64,000 bases of DNA, taken from positions 72,045,501-72,109,500 of the forward strand of contig CP136890.1 of assembly GCA_034359265.1 (NCBI GenBank), written 5' to 3'. Within the stretch, counting starts at the first letter, position 1. The number at the start of each line of letters is the position of its first letter. The stretch comes from Canna indica. Its lineage: Eukaryota > Streptophyta > Magnoliopsida > Zingiberales > Cannaceae. This document shows, piece after piece, positions 44,738 to 57,450 of the stretch. A model generated the notes under the pieces. That model was not told the DNA's origin and did no database searches. It saw only the letters and a program-made list of their open reading frames with translations. The position numbers and the translations under genes were made by a program.

Positions 44738-47700
44738 AATGAGCTTCAACAGCTAGCTTTGGTTCAGGTAAAATTCCTGTCTTTGTAGGTTTATATCTGA
44801 AGAATGATTGTTATACGTGGTCGTCCAATGTGAATATTATCATAACTGATTCTGAAACATGGGCCTAATGTTTTACCTAAAGAAGAAGATAATTTAAATT
44901 GCAGCAAATAGAAGAAGATAATTTAAACATTTAGTTTTAGGGAACTGTTAAGCTACCTTGTCCTATATGCCAGTAGACTTGTTAACCTCTCATGGTTTCT
45001 CCACTTCCCCTTGTGTCTCATTTTCATATAACCAATGCCAGCACAGTTACACATAAATATGGACTCAGAAATAGAAGCACCGAACCTCTCATGTAGTATC
45101 ATAATTCTGCAAATTTCTATAGGGATCAAGAAACAAATGACCTACCTGTCACGTGACATATAATGTTGAAGTTGTAGTTTAGGCTCTAGAGATCAATTTT
45201 CAAGGAATTGGAGTTCCTTTTAGCCACTGAATTTGGATTAGATATTTTCTATCTAAGTTAATGTTTATTTTAGGCATTTATGATCAATTCCTTCAGAAAG
45301 CCACACAATTGAACCTGATCTTGTCTCTTCAGTGACATATGGTAAATAAACAGGGTGATTTGGGCTACATAAATTTTAAGGTTTTAATATTTAACAGTAT
45401 TGAGATACGGAAAAGTGGGATGTAGGGGACTAGGGCCAAAGAAGATTAGTAAATACTTTGTGAAGCTTATACTTGTACTTACTGTATGGGCCAGCCTCAG
45501 TCAGTGGATTAAATCAACCTATCTGCAGTTCAAATATCTTTACCCTTGAGACTCCCTCAATGCCTGTGAAGAAGTGTGACAACTTCGTAGGTGCTTTACA
45601 TATAAATAAATCCAGTTGTAAGATACTTAGCTGCCAGTTAACATGTTGCTCTTGGTGGATTTAGTTTTCACTATGGTCGTTCAATCCTTCAATCAGTCAG
45701 ATTATGTCATTCTACATGATTGGTTTTATCAGTTCCTTGACAATTGTTTGTTCAGGGGTTAGGGTCTTGAATAAGAACTATCTATTCTTCTATCAGGGTT
45801 ATTTCTTGGACTGTCTGATTTAACTGCATCTTCATTCTTTTTGCATTTTCAGTTCGCAATTATTTTGATTTGACATACAGTTAGTTCCTGAGTTGCATGT
45901 TTGAATCAAGATTGCCACTGCTTTAAATTGTTTCACTTTTCACCATGGATCTATCAAAAGGCGATCCAATCGTGGTTTATGGAATTTTCAAACTAAGTGA
46001 CTAAGCATTCTGATTGATATGTTTGGTTAATGGTTGTCTATGCTGTTTTGTGTCACTGATAAATTATGATCTAGTATAACTCAAATCTTTGTTTCTGTGT
46101 TTTATGACCATTTCATATACTCTAAACTCTAAAGAACTCCGCCTATGTGAGCGTATACGAGTATAGCCGGTCCCAAGCCCGGATAAAGGAGAAGGGTTGC
46201 GGTAGGTCAACAACCAACGTAAAACTAGTCAAACTCATATTACTCTAGAGTTCACATCAGTGTCAGCAATTGTGCTTTGATCCAGCAAGATGTTTGTCTG
46301 TCACTCTTATTCATTGAGAGAAATTCTATCTTTTCTGAGTCATGTGTACTATCCTCAAACGTCACCCTTTTAATCATGCATTCATTAATGGATGCCGAGA
46401 AGCTAAGCATACTATAGAAGTTCAGGTAGATTGGATTTTGTTGAAGAGGGAGCTTATTTTTTTTCCATTCTTCAGCTAAATTTGCAGCTAATTCTACTAC
46501 TTAGTTGCAGCTCAGAATTCTAATCCAATGAACGTGTTTAATGTAGCTTCAGCTCTCAAGTAATAATCTTTTTGTCTTTCCATAAAAACTCTCAATTTAC
46601 GAGATACCTTAAGAGACTATCAAACAGATAGAAGTATCTTCAAAGGATTTTGCTTTAAGTTTTTGTCATCAGTTTTCTATTCATTTTAATTATTGTTTGT
46701 AGGCATGTAGCTAATATGCACTGGCATTCTTGTAATTTAGACGCTACTAACTTGGTGATTTTTGTTATTATTGCAGTGCGTAAAGCCTTGCTAGCCTAAA
46801 GAAGCACATTAAACAAGGAAACTGGTTTTCTCCAACCATGATTCCAAGAACCTATTTAACAATCTTGTTATATGATTCATACATAGAAGTTGTCTGTCTT
46901 GAGTTAAAATTTTGATGTTTTCATGCTTGCACCTGTGTCTTTTAACTCCTTATGGAGTCGGCTTTCATGACCATTATATACTTGCAAAATAAATGCACAC
47001 TAGATTTATGCTTCTGTCTACAACATTGAGTACTAGATTGAGAGAACAAATGATTAAACCCCTACATGAGCAAAAGTAAATTGTCTCTTTCTTATAAAGT
47101 CCATTGAGATTGAGTTATTGTATAATTGTATACATTGCTCTGCCATCTTTACGCAAAAGGGTAATTGGAAAAGCTCATTGTTTTAAGTAATTATGTTGTG
47201 TTCTGCTATGTTGAAAAATCGTGGGAGGGTGCTTTCTTTCTCCTACTATCCCTAAATTGCTCCCCAGAAGCAGGGCAATAGCTTGAAGCCTGTATTGATA
47301 ACATCAACAAAATAGCTTGGGTATAAGCTTAACTTACATAAGTCTTAGTTATGTTTTTAATAGAATAAAATAAATTAGCACAAATTTTTTTGTTTCTTTG
47401 CACTTAAATACATTATTTAAGTTTTTATGTTAGAGCCAAATATTAAGTTTGATATTTGTTGTGAAAGGGTGTACTGTGCTTTGGTTGCTACTCTCATTTT
47501 GCCTGTTTGAAAAATAAAAGTTTATATTATAAATACACCAAAGCTTAATTTGATGCTCGAGAAGTTTAGCTTCGAGCATTTCAAGCTCAATTTGAGCAAG
47601 ACTATGAGCTCAATTCAAGGTTCACTAAAAAATCAGACATCGGTTTGGTTCAAATGATTTACCGGTTCAGGACACTTAGTTTTGGAAACTATTTATAGTT

Positions 47701-48161
47701 TTAAGGTGAATTGCCTTTTACATTGAAGGCATACATGTACTGTGAAAAGGTAAATTGATAATCATATATTTGAAACAATTTTGAAAACAATAGCTTTCTG
47801 GGGTAAATTGCTCGTTTACCAAAAGAAATTTTTTTGAACCGGAGGGTATTACTTGCACCAAGAGATCAATGAACTCTTCAGCATGCGTAATCAGCACTGA
47901 ATCACAAAGTTTGTAGTTTCTGCTCATGCTGTAATTAAAACATTGGCAATTCAAAGACATAACAGAATGACGGAGGCTTTACACTTTAACTTCTGCACCC
48001 ACGCTTAATAATAATAATAATAATATGATAACATAATTTTACAATTACACATCCTAATAACTCACGGGTAATCAGTGACTTTGGGGACGGCAGAATCTAA
48101 TCAACGGGAGTAAACCGTCCATTTCAGTGATTCATAGCTTCAAGAGTAAACCTTGTTGGCT
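44738..48161. other. Intergenic between carrier and Gag1-like genes
   Basis: About 3.4 kb without a supported coding exon, RNA gene or complete transposon. It contains the GC-rich dispersed fragment at 46135-46250 and an (AAT)n run near 48006-48027. The 3' UTR of the minus-strand gene probably extends left of 48162. Confidence 0.5.
46135..46250. repeat. GC-rich dispersed plant repeat fragment
   Basis: CGGTCCCAAGCCCGGATAAA, GGAGAAGGGTTGCGGTAGGT and AACGTAAAACTAG stand out from AT-rich surroundings. I recall this phrase as a common dispersed sequence in plant genomes, often near LINE 5' ends; the class assignment is uncertain. Confidence 0.5.
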
Positions 48162-51100
48162 TTAATCATACAAGCCCTCCTGCTCCCAGACGTCTACGAG
48201 AAAATCTATCATTTCCTGCCAACAAAGAACACATTTGAATATCAAACTATGCACCAATTTGGAACGTCATCACTGTGTTATAGGTTTAGTTCTTACTGAT
48301 AGAGGAATGGGTTGCGGAAATGGCTTGTTGCTTCCAAGCAGACTATCATATGTTGCATTCCAACTGCATCCAGAAAAAGTAAAGAATGATGGATTCCGCA
48401 ACTAAAACAATAGGCAACTGTTTTGAAAGTCAAGTCGAACTGGGAACAAATCCTAGATCTTGTCCAAGTTTTGTGCCAAACCCAAATTGATTAGAAACCA
48501 ACCCAATCGACCTAGACTGGTTGACTAAACTTTTTTTATTTTCGAAGTATTATTTAACCTAGACAGGCTGAATAATGAACTCCCCCAACAACCAGAAATT
48601 GGTGGCCTAACCAGCTCAAAGCCCATTACAGGGTTAAAAAAAAATAATAGGGAAGCATTTTGCAATTGAAACAATAGGGGGAAGAAAACTTACAAGTTTT
48701 CTTTAATCTCAATTCTTGAACAATTTGTAATCCCATTCAGTTGGGTCAAAATAATCAAGTAATCTAGGCATCTAACTAATATTGGTAACAAATGCTATGA
48801 CTCAGACACTTTTTAAAAAAAATTAAAAAACAGAGTATTTTTTTCATATTTTTCAACTTTTCTTGAAGAACTTCAGAGCAAAAGGGCATATAGATATTGT
48901 TAGACTATTTAGTTTATACAAAAAAGAGTTGATTGGCACTGGAGACAACAGGTCACCAATTTCAACATTAAGGATACAAGGGCCAAGCGGCAGACCTACC
49001 CTGATAACTATGCTGAAGAATACAACTGAAAAAGCTTGCAAACAAGAATCAAACTACTTCACTCTAATTTTCACTATGGTAAACAGTACTTTTCTAGCGT
49101 GTATGGATAGCTCCAGGAAAATTATCAAATAAGCTGACAAACAACTAGCATCAATATGTCTACTGTATATTTTTCTGTGACCACGGGCGACTCTTTCTCA
49201 TACCTCTACCAAAAACCCTTTTGGCGCAATAAAACTCCCTTAAGTTATTGATATTTACATCCTTTACCTAGAAAAACCTCCACAAAGTGCAACAAAGAGT
49301 GCCATTGCTCTTTCATCACGAGAAAGGAATTTAATCATGAATATACCTTAACCTTGGTTCTGGAACTTGCTGTGGCAGGGTCTTGGGCCTTTTATTTCCA
49401 GTCCATTGTTGTCTTGTTTGATTCCATAAATCAAGCCCTGTGAATTAAAAGTTCAAAGTGTGAAATGCAGCACATTACAAGAACTATATCTCAACATAAC
49501 TAAACAAAATTTTCATGTATTATTCGCAGAGATCCTATAAGTTTTCATGTGGGATTTGAAACAACTATTAAGTCTGAACCTCTACCAGCAAATTCAATCC
49601 TATAAGTGAGGAGATAGATATAAAGGGTTAGATATCGTCAAGAAAACAATTATTTACATTGTCTCTATTATTTGATTGGATGGCCGACTTTCCCAAAACT
49701 TAGCTATTAGGAAATAGACCAATATATGCATTTATATTGTTAATACTCTGATACGAGCCTTGGCGTAGGTCCAAGTTATCGGATGGTGGAGACTGTTGTC
49801 TCACCAATCTTTGATTTTTTTGCTGGTATGTCTAGGTGACAATGCCTAACACAGGGAAGGAGGGAGAGAGAAAGAGAGGTTGATTGGAGTCTCACAAATT
49901 GATATGTATTCCTCTTTTTTTCTCTTTAAGTAGAGATTACAAAATAGTAACTGAAACATTAAAAATACATTATTTCTAAAGTAGTAATTGAAACGTTAAT
50001 AAAAATACATTAATTCTAAAGTAGTAACTGAAACGTTAATAAAAATGCATTATTTCTTACTTAATCCTTATTAGGATCACTAATTGATTTTGATTGCTAC
50101 CTTTTTACGTTATCTTGCCTCTTGGTCTTCTGGATTTGCTGGTTGGGTTGGTGTGGAAGGTTGATGTGGCAGCCCAGCAGGCAGTTGATGTGGCAGTCCA
50201 GCGGGTGTAAAAATGTCCCCTCCTTGACGACATACTTGTTTACGGCACCTCCTTGGAAGAACATCTAAAACACCTCAACAATGTCTTCTCCACCATAAGA
50301 GGAGCATCAACTATTCCTTAAAACGACAAAGTGTACCTTTGTCACTCCAAGTCTCATACCTAGGCCATGTCATCTCAGGCCAAGGAATTAGCACCGACCC
50401 CCAAAAGATTTTAGCCATCGCTTTGTGGCCACAGCCGGCTAATGTAACTGAACTCAGCAGCTTCCTCGGCCTTGCAGGTTATTACCACAAATTCATTCGT
50501 CATTATGGGATCCTTGTTGCCCCCCTCACTGCACTACTCAGCAAGAACAAACTTCCAATGGTCCTATGCCGCCTCCACCGTCTTCACAGCCCTCAAACAT
50601 GCACTCACTACTACTCCTATTCTTGCACTTCGTGATTTCACTCAATCATTTATCGTTGAGTGTGATACTTCTAGCATCGGCATCGGGGTTGTTCTTCATC
50701 AAAATGACCATTCCATCGCTTATTTCAGTTGGCCTCTTCACAACCGTCATCAAAATTTGGTTGCTCATGAGAAGGAACGACTCGAATTGACCAAAGCCAT
50801 CAAACATTGGACCCCTTATGGGGTCATCAATTTGTGGTCCGCACGAATCACTATAGCCTAAAATAAATTTTGGAACAACGTTTGGTCACTTCTCCTCAAC
50901 ACGGACAAGTCTCCAAATTATTAGGCTATGATTTCAGTATTGAATACAAGGCGGGACACCTCAACACTGTTGCTGATGCTCTCTCTCGAAAGCCCAACCA
51001 TATAGGTCAACTTGCTGCCCTCTCTTTTCCCCAATCTCAATTTCTTTTCAAGCTTATGGAAGAAATCCAAAATGACCCAATTTTAAGGCAACTGTTGCTC

Positions 51101-54100
51101 GACATACCTCTTCTTCCTTGGCCCTCTCTTTGGGCAGTGAAAGATGGTTGCATCCTGTTCAAAAATCGCACCCTCATTCTAGCTACTTCACCGCTACGAC
51201 ACAATCTAGTGGCAGCAATCCATGATTCCACACACGAAGGGTATCAACGCACTCTTCAAAGGGTGCAGAATGAGTTCTTTTGGGACCATCTCCGGCGCGA
51301 TGTTCGTACTTATGTTGAAACTTGTCCTACGTGCCAGCGCAACAAGCACGAGACCTTGCAACCCGCAGGTCTCCTCCAGCCATTACCTGTTCCTCAACAC
51401 ATTTGGGCCGACATTTCAATGGACTTCGTCGAAGGTCTTCCTTCTTCGACAGGCAAAAACATCATCATGGTGGTGGTGGACCGTTAATCCAAATACGGCC
51501 ACTTCATCGCCTTAAGCCACCCATTCACCGCTCCATCAGTCGCACGTGTCTTCTTCGACAATATTGTCCGCCTACATGGAGTGCGTGAATCCGTTGTCTC
51601 TAATCGTGATGCCACCTTCGCTAGTCACTTCCGAAGATAATTATCCACTTTCATGTATCAATCTCCACTTTACCTCCCCTTATCACCCACAAGCAGCTGG
51701 ACAAATAGAAGTCGTCAACCGTAGTCTTGAAATTTACCTCCGTTGCTTCACCCATGATCGGCGCAAAACTTGACAAAAGTGGCTACCATGGATCGAATAT
51801 TGCTACAACACTGCATATCACTCTGCTCTCCGTACAAGTCCCTTTGAAGTAGTATACGGGCGCCCTCCTACCAGCCTCCTTATACTGCTAGTGCAGCCCA
51901 TCTTGAAGTGGTTGACCACTTGTTGCGTGAACATGATCCGCACTTACAACTCATTCGCGTGTGTTTGCTTTAGGCCCAACAAATCATGAAGAGAAACTAT
52001 GACTGCAAGCACCGCGATGTCCAATTTGAAGTCAATGATCTTGTCCTCAAGCTGAAACCTTACCGCCACAAATCGTTAGCTAGCAGAACATTCAACAAGC
52101 TGTCTCCCCGCTTCTATGGGCCTTTTCGCATCCTTCGCAAAATTGGCAAAGTCGCCTACGCTCTTGAACTTCCCAGCAGCTCCAAACTTCACAATGTTTT
52201 TCATGTTTCATTTCTCAAACAATTCATCGATCCAACTCCATCAGCCACTCACTTCCTCATTCCATGATCAACCCAGTTCCATGTTGTACTTGACCAACGG
52301 ATGAACATGGAATGGAAGAATATTTAATACAATGGGCAAGACTTCCACCCGAGGCAGCCACCTGGAAAGACATACTCCAATTGCGTTCTGTTTCCCCCAG
52401 CTCATGTTGGAGGACAAGCATACATCAGAAGGAGGAGGCATTGTTACACCCGTCAGACTACCACATCAACTGCTCGTTGGACTGCCACATCAACCTTCCT
52501 ACACCAACCCAACTAGCAAATCCAGAAGACCAAGAGGCAAGATGGAAGCATAAGTATCAATGTAAAAAGGAAGCAATCAAAATCAATTAGTGATCTTAAT
52601 AGGGATTAAGTAAGAAATAATGCATTGTTATTAATGTTTCAGTTACTACTTTGGAATTAATGTATTTTCAACGTTTCTGTTACTACTTTAGAAATAATGT
52701 ATTTTTAATGTTTCAGTTACTACTTTGTAATCTCCACTTAAAGAGAAAAAAAGAAAAAGAAGGAATATGAATATCAATTTGTGAGACTCCAATCAACCTC
52801 TCTCTCTCTCTTTCTCTCTCTCCCTCTCCCTCTCTCCTTCCTTGTGTTAGGCATTCTGTCACCTAGACATACCAGCAAAAAAAATCAAAGATTGGTGAGG
52901 ACAACAGTCTCCATCGTCCAATAACTCGAGCCTACGCCAAGGCTCGTATCATACTCCCCCTCACATGAAGCCGATAAATTTGAGGAGATTGACCAAGCCC
53001 CACAAGAAGTTGATCGACTAAATTGAAGTAGGGGTCTTTTAAAAAAAAATACTGATGCTAGGAGGATCCAAACTCAAAAATACCATGTTAGATTTGATTG
53101 GATTACCAATTTTTCCAAAAGCGTAAGGTGTTACGTAACGATCAATCTATACAATTATATACTTAATTTTGAGAAAGAAGAGAAAAAGTCATTCTATCAT
53201 TAGTTATCTCAAGAATATATATATGTGTACAAGGTATGTTGTGCCATAGGAATAAGATAAGTTATCCTACCTAATACATAAAACAAAAGAGTAAATAAGG
53301 AAAGTTTATTTCTAACACTCCCCATCAAGTTGGAGCATAGATGTCAACCATGCCCAACTTGTTACAAAGATAACTAAATCTGGTAGACCCAAGGGCCTTA
53401 GTGAAGATTGTTTGTTCCTCTGAAGAGGTGTGAGGAGTAATAATTTTTTTGGATAGAAAAGCATCCCAAATGAAGTGACAGTCAACCTCAATATGCTTAG
53501 TTCTCATGTGAAAAACAAGATTGTTGGTGATGTAGATGGCGGGTTGATTGTCTCAATACATAGTCATAGGCTTAGCAAACATAAATCCAAGTTCTTCAAG
53601 AAGAGTCTTTATCCACATCAACTCACAAGTAGTATGAGCCATGGCTCTATATTCAGCTTCAGCACTCGAGCGAACCATCACATTTTGTTTCTTGCTCCTT
53701 CAAGTGACTAAGTTTTCCCCCATGTAGGTACAATAGCCCGGTATAAACCTCCCATCATGAGTAGAACCAGCATAATCAGCATCAGAGTAAGCCTCCATAT
53801 TGATGTGACCATTTTCTTTATAGTGCAAGATTTCTTGATATACTGTAGTATTCTCATCACAGCATTCCAATGACATCTTTTGATTACCTGACATATGATT
53901 AGAGACTCAGAATCAAGGATCCAAGCAGAGACATTGGCAGCGACCCCAGAGGTGGAAGACATGGCAGTAGTGGAGGACTTAGCTTGTAAAAAATCATAAT
54001 ATTTAGTCTTAGAAATTGTTACTGATTCACTACCTCACTACCCAAGGTTCTCTGAGATGGTTGAGTGGCGGTAGCAGCCTGAGCCTGAGATGGGCGACCA

Positions 54101-57100
54101 AACTTCTGCCAACAACGATCAGAAGAATGGTTGGATCGACAGCAGTGAGTGCAGGGAGGAAAGGAATTCCTTCCACAACCACGACCACCAGAACGATCTC
54201 CACCTCGACCCCGACCCCCAGTAGCAAGGGCGGAGTTTTCAGGTACATGAGTAGGTGTAGGGTTGAGCTCGGTAACCCTCAACACTCTGGCCATAGCACT
54301 GCTAACATCAAGAATAGTATTGTCGGCCATAAGTTGAGACTTGACATGCTGAAGAGACGGAGGTAAACCATAGGGAAACTTAGCAACAAGAAATTCTTCA
54401 CGCTGCTTCTTAAGAACAGAAACATCCGCAACCAGCGGATGATATTAGCCCAGTTCATCTGCTTTTTCCTTTAAAGTGGCATAATAATCTTGAACTGAGC
54501 CGCCTTCCTCCATCCTCAAATTAAACATATCTAAGTATAATGAGTAGATCTTGAATATATTTGTATCTTGATGATATGTCTTCTTGAGGGCCTCCCACAT
54601 ACTCTTGGCGATAGGAAGAAAGGCTATAGTGGAAGCTATATGAGATTCCACATTGTTTAGCATCCAAGATAGAACCGCACAATCATTAGCCTCCCAATAT
54701 GAATATTCAACAATATCTGCAGCGTCAGGGGTTCATCCTCGAGATGATATGTTTTCTTTTGTGATCCACATAAGAGGCGAAAAGCCCTAGCCCAAAGAAG
54801 ATAATTTGTACCGTTGAGTTTGATTGAAGTGCCGAAGGAGGTGATGTTAGGATCCGTGAGAGTGTTGTTGGACGTCATAACACCCTTGAAGAGTAACAAT
54901 GGATAAATAAGGCTACTGTTCGGTGGAGATATAGGGATGTTTTGAGATGTCCCAGGAGAGGGATGAGAGATAAACCCTAAGATAGATACAGGTCTTTAAT
55001 TTTCAGCCCAAGGAGAGAATAAAACAGCCGATGTGAAGTCCTCTTCAGGTGTAGACCACTGAACTAGGAACCTTCAAGATTGGAGAAGAAGATTCGGCTT
55101 GGAGAGACCAAGATATCCACCTAGGGGGGGCGGAACACCAAAAAAGGTTGGTCGCCTGATACAAGAAGATGACGGGAAGAGATCTACAGGATTCCAGAAG
55201 GCGGCAGGAAGAAATCTGCAGGATTCAGAAGGCAGCAAGAAGAGATCTTTGATGATCGGTGGGAATAGGGCAAGGAGAGGATAGGAGAGGAGAGGAGAGG
55301 AGAGAAACCCTAGGTGGGTTGCTCTAATACTATGTTGAGAAAGAAGAAAAAAAGTCATTCTATCATTAGTTATGGACAACCTAAAAGCTGAAGTATCCTA
55401 CTATTATTTTAGAGCTAGTAACACTAGTCAATTATATCATACTTCACAAGTAGAACATTAAAAAATCAGGACTTTTTTTTACAACCCATATGGCTTAGCT
55501 TTCCAATGTGTCTATATGTGAGTAAATACCCAAAAAATTCAAAGCAGAGATTGCCTAAAGAATGTTCCATTACTTTAATTACAATAGAATCAGCTATTGG
55601 AACAGTCTTATACTTACCATGATTCACAAACTCCAGAGAGTTGCTTGTGCTTCCTACTCCACCATGATGATCAAAGGTTTGTGCCAAGGTACTGATTGAA
55701 GAAATGCTTCTTTGTGACTGAACACCACTATTTTCCATCTCATGTGTGCTTGTACTCCAAAACTCTTCGGATATAGTAGGTTTCTTCACTGTTCTTCCTT
55801 GGATTTTTAAACCCCTAGAAGGCTCATCAACAGCAATTGTTGGAGCAGGCTTGGTACAACATTCAAGACAACCTCTGCTCTGTTACAAAACACATAAACA
55901 TGTAGGCAATAATTATCATTACCCAGAACAAGCCCATGAAATATACAAATTCCAATGTGAACCTAACTACAAAAAATGTTTCATTTTTTTTGGTTAAGAG
56001 ATAATGGATCTCTGTTAGTATGATTACATCACCAAAGCTGCCAGTGGTATCTGGATGAATTTACTGACCGGCACTTCCCTTAAACACTACCTGAGTGATC
56101 TTAAATAATGGCATTTATTCTCATAAAGTGCACAAGGGAAAATATGATATGATGTGGAGCCATTTTCGTTCTTGCAATCAAAAAGAAGAGAATTTTATTC
56201 TCTATAAACTTATTTTTAATACAACTTCATTTTGATTTTAGAAGTAATTAGATAACATGAATTGCAACTAAATGTATCATTTTGATGAACAATTTCGATT
56301 ATCTCTCCCACCAATGGTCCTGTAAGCATATAGCATACAGCTGGAGTTTGCACTGGTTGAATAAGCCACAAAAGTTGCAAGTATCATCAAACCCACATGG
56401 CATTTTTGCATATTAGATAAATAATATTTTATCTGTTGTTGTACATACAAAAAAGATAAATTCATCAAATATGCAAAATAAAGATTTTAAGGATAGTGGA
56501 AGAAAACACAACAAATATAAAGTATTAAAGGGATCATCCAAAGTACATTAAGACCATTAAAATTCCCTTAATTAAAAACCAATTACATTATGTGAAACTC
56601 AACAATAGTTGAACAAGAGTAGATAAAGGGTAACAACATACAGAGAAGTACATGTTTGAATGAGCACACAAATAAGATCACGACTGTTGCATCGAATAGA
56701 AAATTATGGACAGCCAGTATATCAAAGAACAACCACATAACAAAGTCAAGATAAGGAATAACCTTTTTTTCCATTTATCAAAATTCTTCATGTAATGAGC
56801 ATTTCTTTATTTTCTTATCATATCTTTTCCTTTTGGGGATTTTTTACTTATTCCTTACCACTTAAAAAGGTTGAAAAAACAAATGTTCACAAAAAAGAAC
56901 AGCGTCTCTATAACTCCATATAGAAGAGCAATTTGGCGTATGTTAAGTTATGAACTCACTTGGTACATCTAGTACAATATCAATTCTTGCAAATAAGTAT
57001 ACGCAGTTGCTAAAGACAGTGTGTTGAACTTCCTAGGACCAATATGTGATCAATTCTGAAATTAGTGGCCCCTATGTCTCTGCTTAGCTAGGGTTTTCAA

Positions 57101-57234
57101 CTTACAAGCCATAAAAACCCTTAACTAATATCTCATAGCGGATTCTTCTCGATCAGATCTCGAGAAACAATAATTGCATAAACCGAAGGAAGAGAGTTGG
57201 GGAAGGGAATAATTAGGTTACACACATACCCCAT
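48162..57234 (-). CDS. Gag1-like clamp domain protein (plant DUF4050-type)
   Basis: A conserved plant protein of unknown function with a C-terminal Gag1-like clamp domain. Exons on the minus strand: 57234-57230 (ATGGG), 55874-55618, 49437-49347, 48363-48297, 48215-48162 (TAA); 474 nt, 157 residues, and phases agree at every junction. Order: a Cys-containing start ([11 protein letters not shown]), [57 protein letters not shown], then the clamp part [37 protein letters not shown] and [17 protein letters not shown] at the end. The middle and end are certain. Exon 1 is my inference: 5 nt ending at GG|GTATGT, with a GC-rich leader upstream; another upstream exon or an acceptor a few bases earlier is possible. 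Intron 2 is 6.2 kb and holds a gypsy and a copia element. Confidence 0.85.
49668..49748. repeat. Dispersed repeat R, copy 3 (cut by retroelement)
   Basis: TATTTGATTGGATGGCCGAC ... AAAACTTAGCTATTAGGAAA ... ATTGTTAATACTC, then the inverted-LTR element; the repeat resumes at 52952 as TACTCCCCCTCACATG. Confidence 0.75.
49749..50223 (-). mobile_element. Left LTR (inverted) plus reverse-complemented polypurine tract
   Basis: Matches by eye the reverse complement of 52429-52951 almost throughout, including CTTGGCGTAGG, GCTGGTATGTCTAGGTGACA, TTGATTGGAGTCTCACAAAT and GGTTGATGTGGCAG. Similarity runs past the LTR boundary into ATGTCCCCTCC (50213-50223), the complement of the PPT GGAGGAGGCAT. Shorter than the right LTR by about 46 bp. 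Confidence 0.88.
50224..52390 (+). pseudogene. gypsy pol: RT C-terminal half, RNase H, integrase, chromodomain
   Basis: Starts abruptly inside the RT active site: [20 protein letters not shown], then [18 protein letters not shown] and [20 protein letters not shown]. RNase [35 protein letters not shown] and [11 protein letters not shown]. Integrase: zinc-binding [15 protein letters not shown] and CPTCQRNKH, catalytic [20 protein letters not shown] and [18 protein letters not shown]-terminal [13 protein letters not shown] and [15 protein letters not shown]; chromodomain-like [18 protein letters not shown]. Frameshifts at about 50540, 50870, 51490 and 51620 and internal stops. The chromodomain places it among chromoviruses. 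Confidence 0.88.
52442..52951 (+). mobile_element. Right LTR (forward orientation), 510 bp
   Basis: Begins TGTTACACCCGTCAGACT directly after the PPT GAAGGAGGAGGCAT, contains repeated TTTCAGTTACTACTTT phrases and a (CT)n tract at 52798-52836, and ends GGCTCGTATCA. Confidence 0.85.
53085..53166. repeat. Dispersed repeat R, copy 4
   Basis: GTTAGATTTGATTGGATTAC ... AAAAGCGTAAGGTGTTACGT ... ATTATATACTTAAT, in the same orientation as copies 1-3, truncated at the border of the copia element. Confidence 0.65.
53167..55372 (-). mobile_element. Ty1/copia element with internal deletion, in Gag1-like intron 2
   Basis: Minus strand. 5' side: the LTR end CTTTCTTCTCAACA, then the PBS (TAGTATTAGAGCAACC, 55333-55318); only about 40 bp of this LTR remain. 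Gag frames 54899-54019: [60 protein letters not shown] and zinc knuckle [14 protein letters not shown] (CX2CX4HX4C). Gag then jumps to the end of RT/RNase H (53962-53325: [57 protein letters not shown]). Protease, integrase and most of RT are gone. 3' LTR about 53320-53167 (TGTTAGAAATAAACTTTCC ... TTCTCAA). Confidence 0.82.
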
Positions 57235-57450
57235 GGATCGGCAAATTAACATCTACCTAGCCGGCCGCCGGCCTCGAATTGAGCATCAGCGTGCGCCCTC
57301 GGATCCACCAACAGCCAGCGGATCGTCGCCGGGAAACCCAGAATACGCAGCCGCTTACCCCGCTCTCCGTAATCGGTCGCAGAGCACCTCCTGAGCTCTC
57401 TTCTTTCTTTGGTTCCAACTGCGCCCAACAGTCGCTGTCTCTAATCTCAT
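57235..57450 (-). promoter_or_regulatory. GC-rich 5' UTR/promoter region of the Gag1-like gene
   Basis: A GC-rich, CpG-containing stretch directly upstream of the proposed start, unlike its surroundings. It holds a 60-codon upstream frame (57428-57246) that ends just before the proposed start and might be an upstream ORF or noise. Confidence 0.45.

Larger units (their letters stand above)
49749..52951 (+). mobile_element. Ty3/gypsy chromovirus-type element with inverted LTRs
   Basis: 3,203 bp flanked by TACTC on both sides (49744-49748 and 52952-52956). Left 49749-50212 is an LTR in reverse orientation (TGATACGAGCC ... GGGTGTAAAA); right 52442-52951 is the same LTR in forward orientation (TGTTACACCC ... 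GGCTCGTATCA). Between them lies plus-strand pol from the RT catalytic DD to a chromodomain. Left LTR, gag, protease and the first half of RT in normal orientation are absent. Joining the flanks (TTAATAC|TCCCCCTCAC) recreates the intact repeat seen at 19437-19455, so the flanks are a true single insertion site. Confidence 0.88.
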
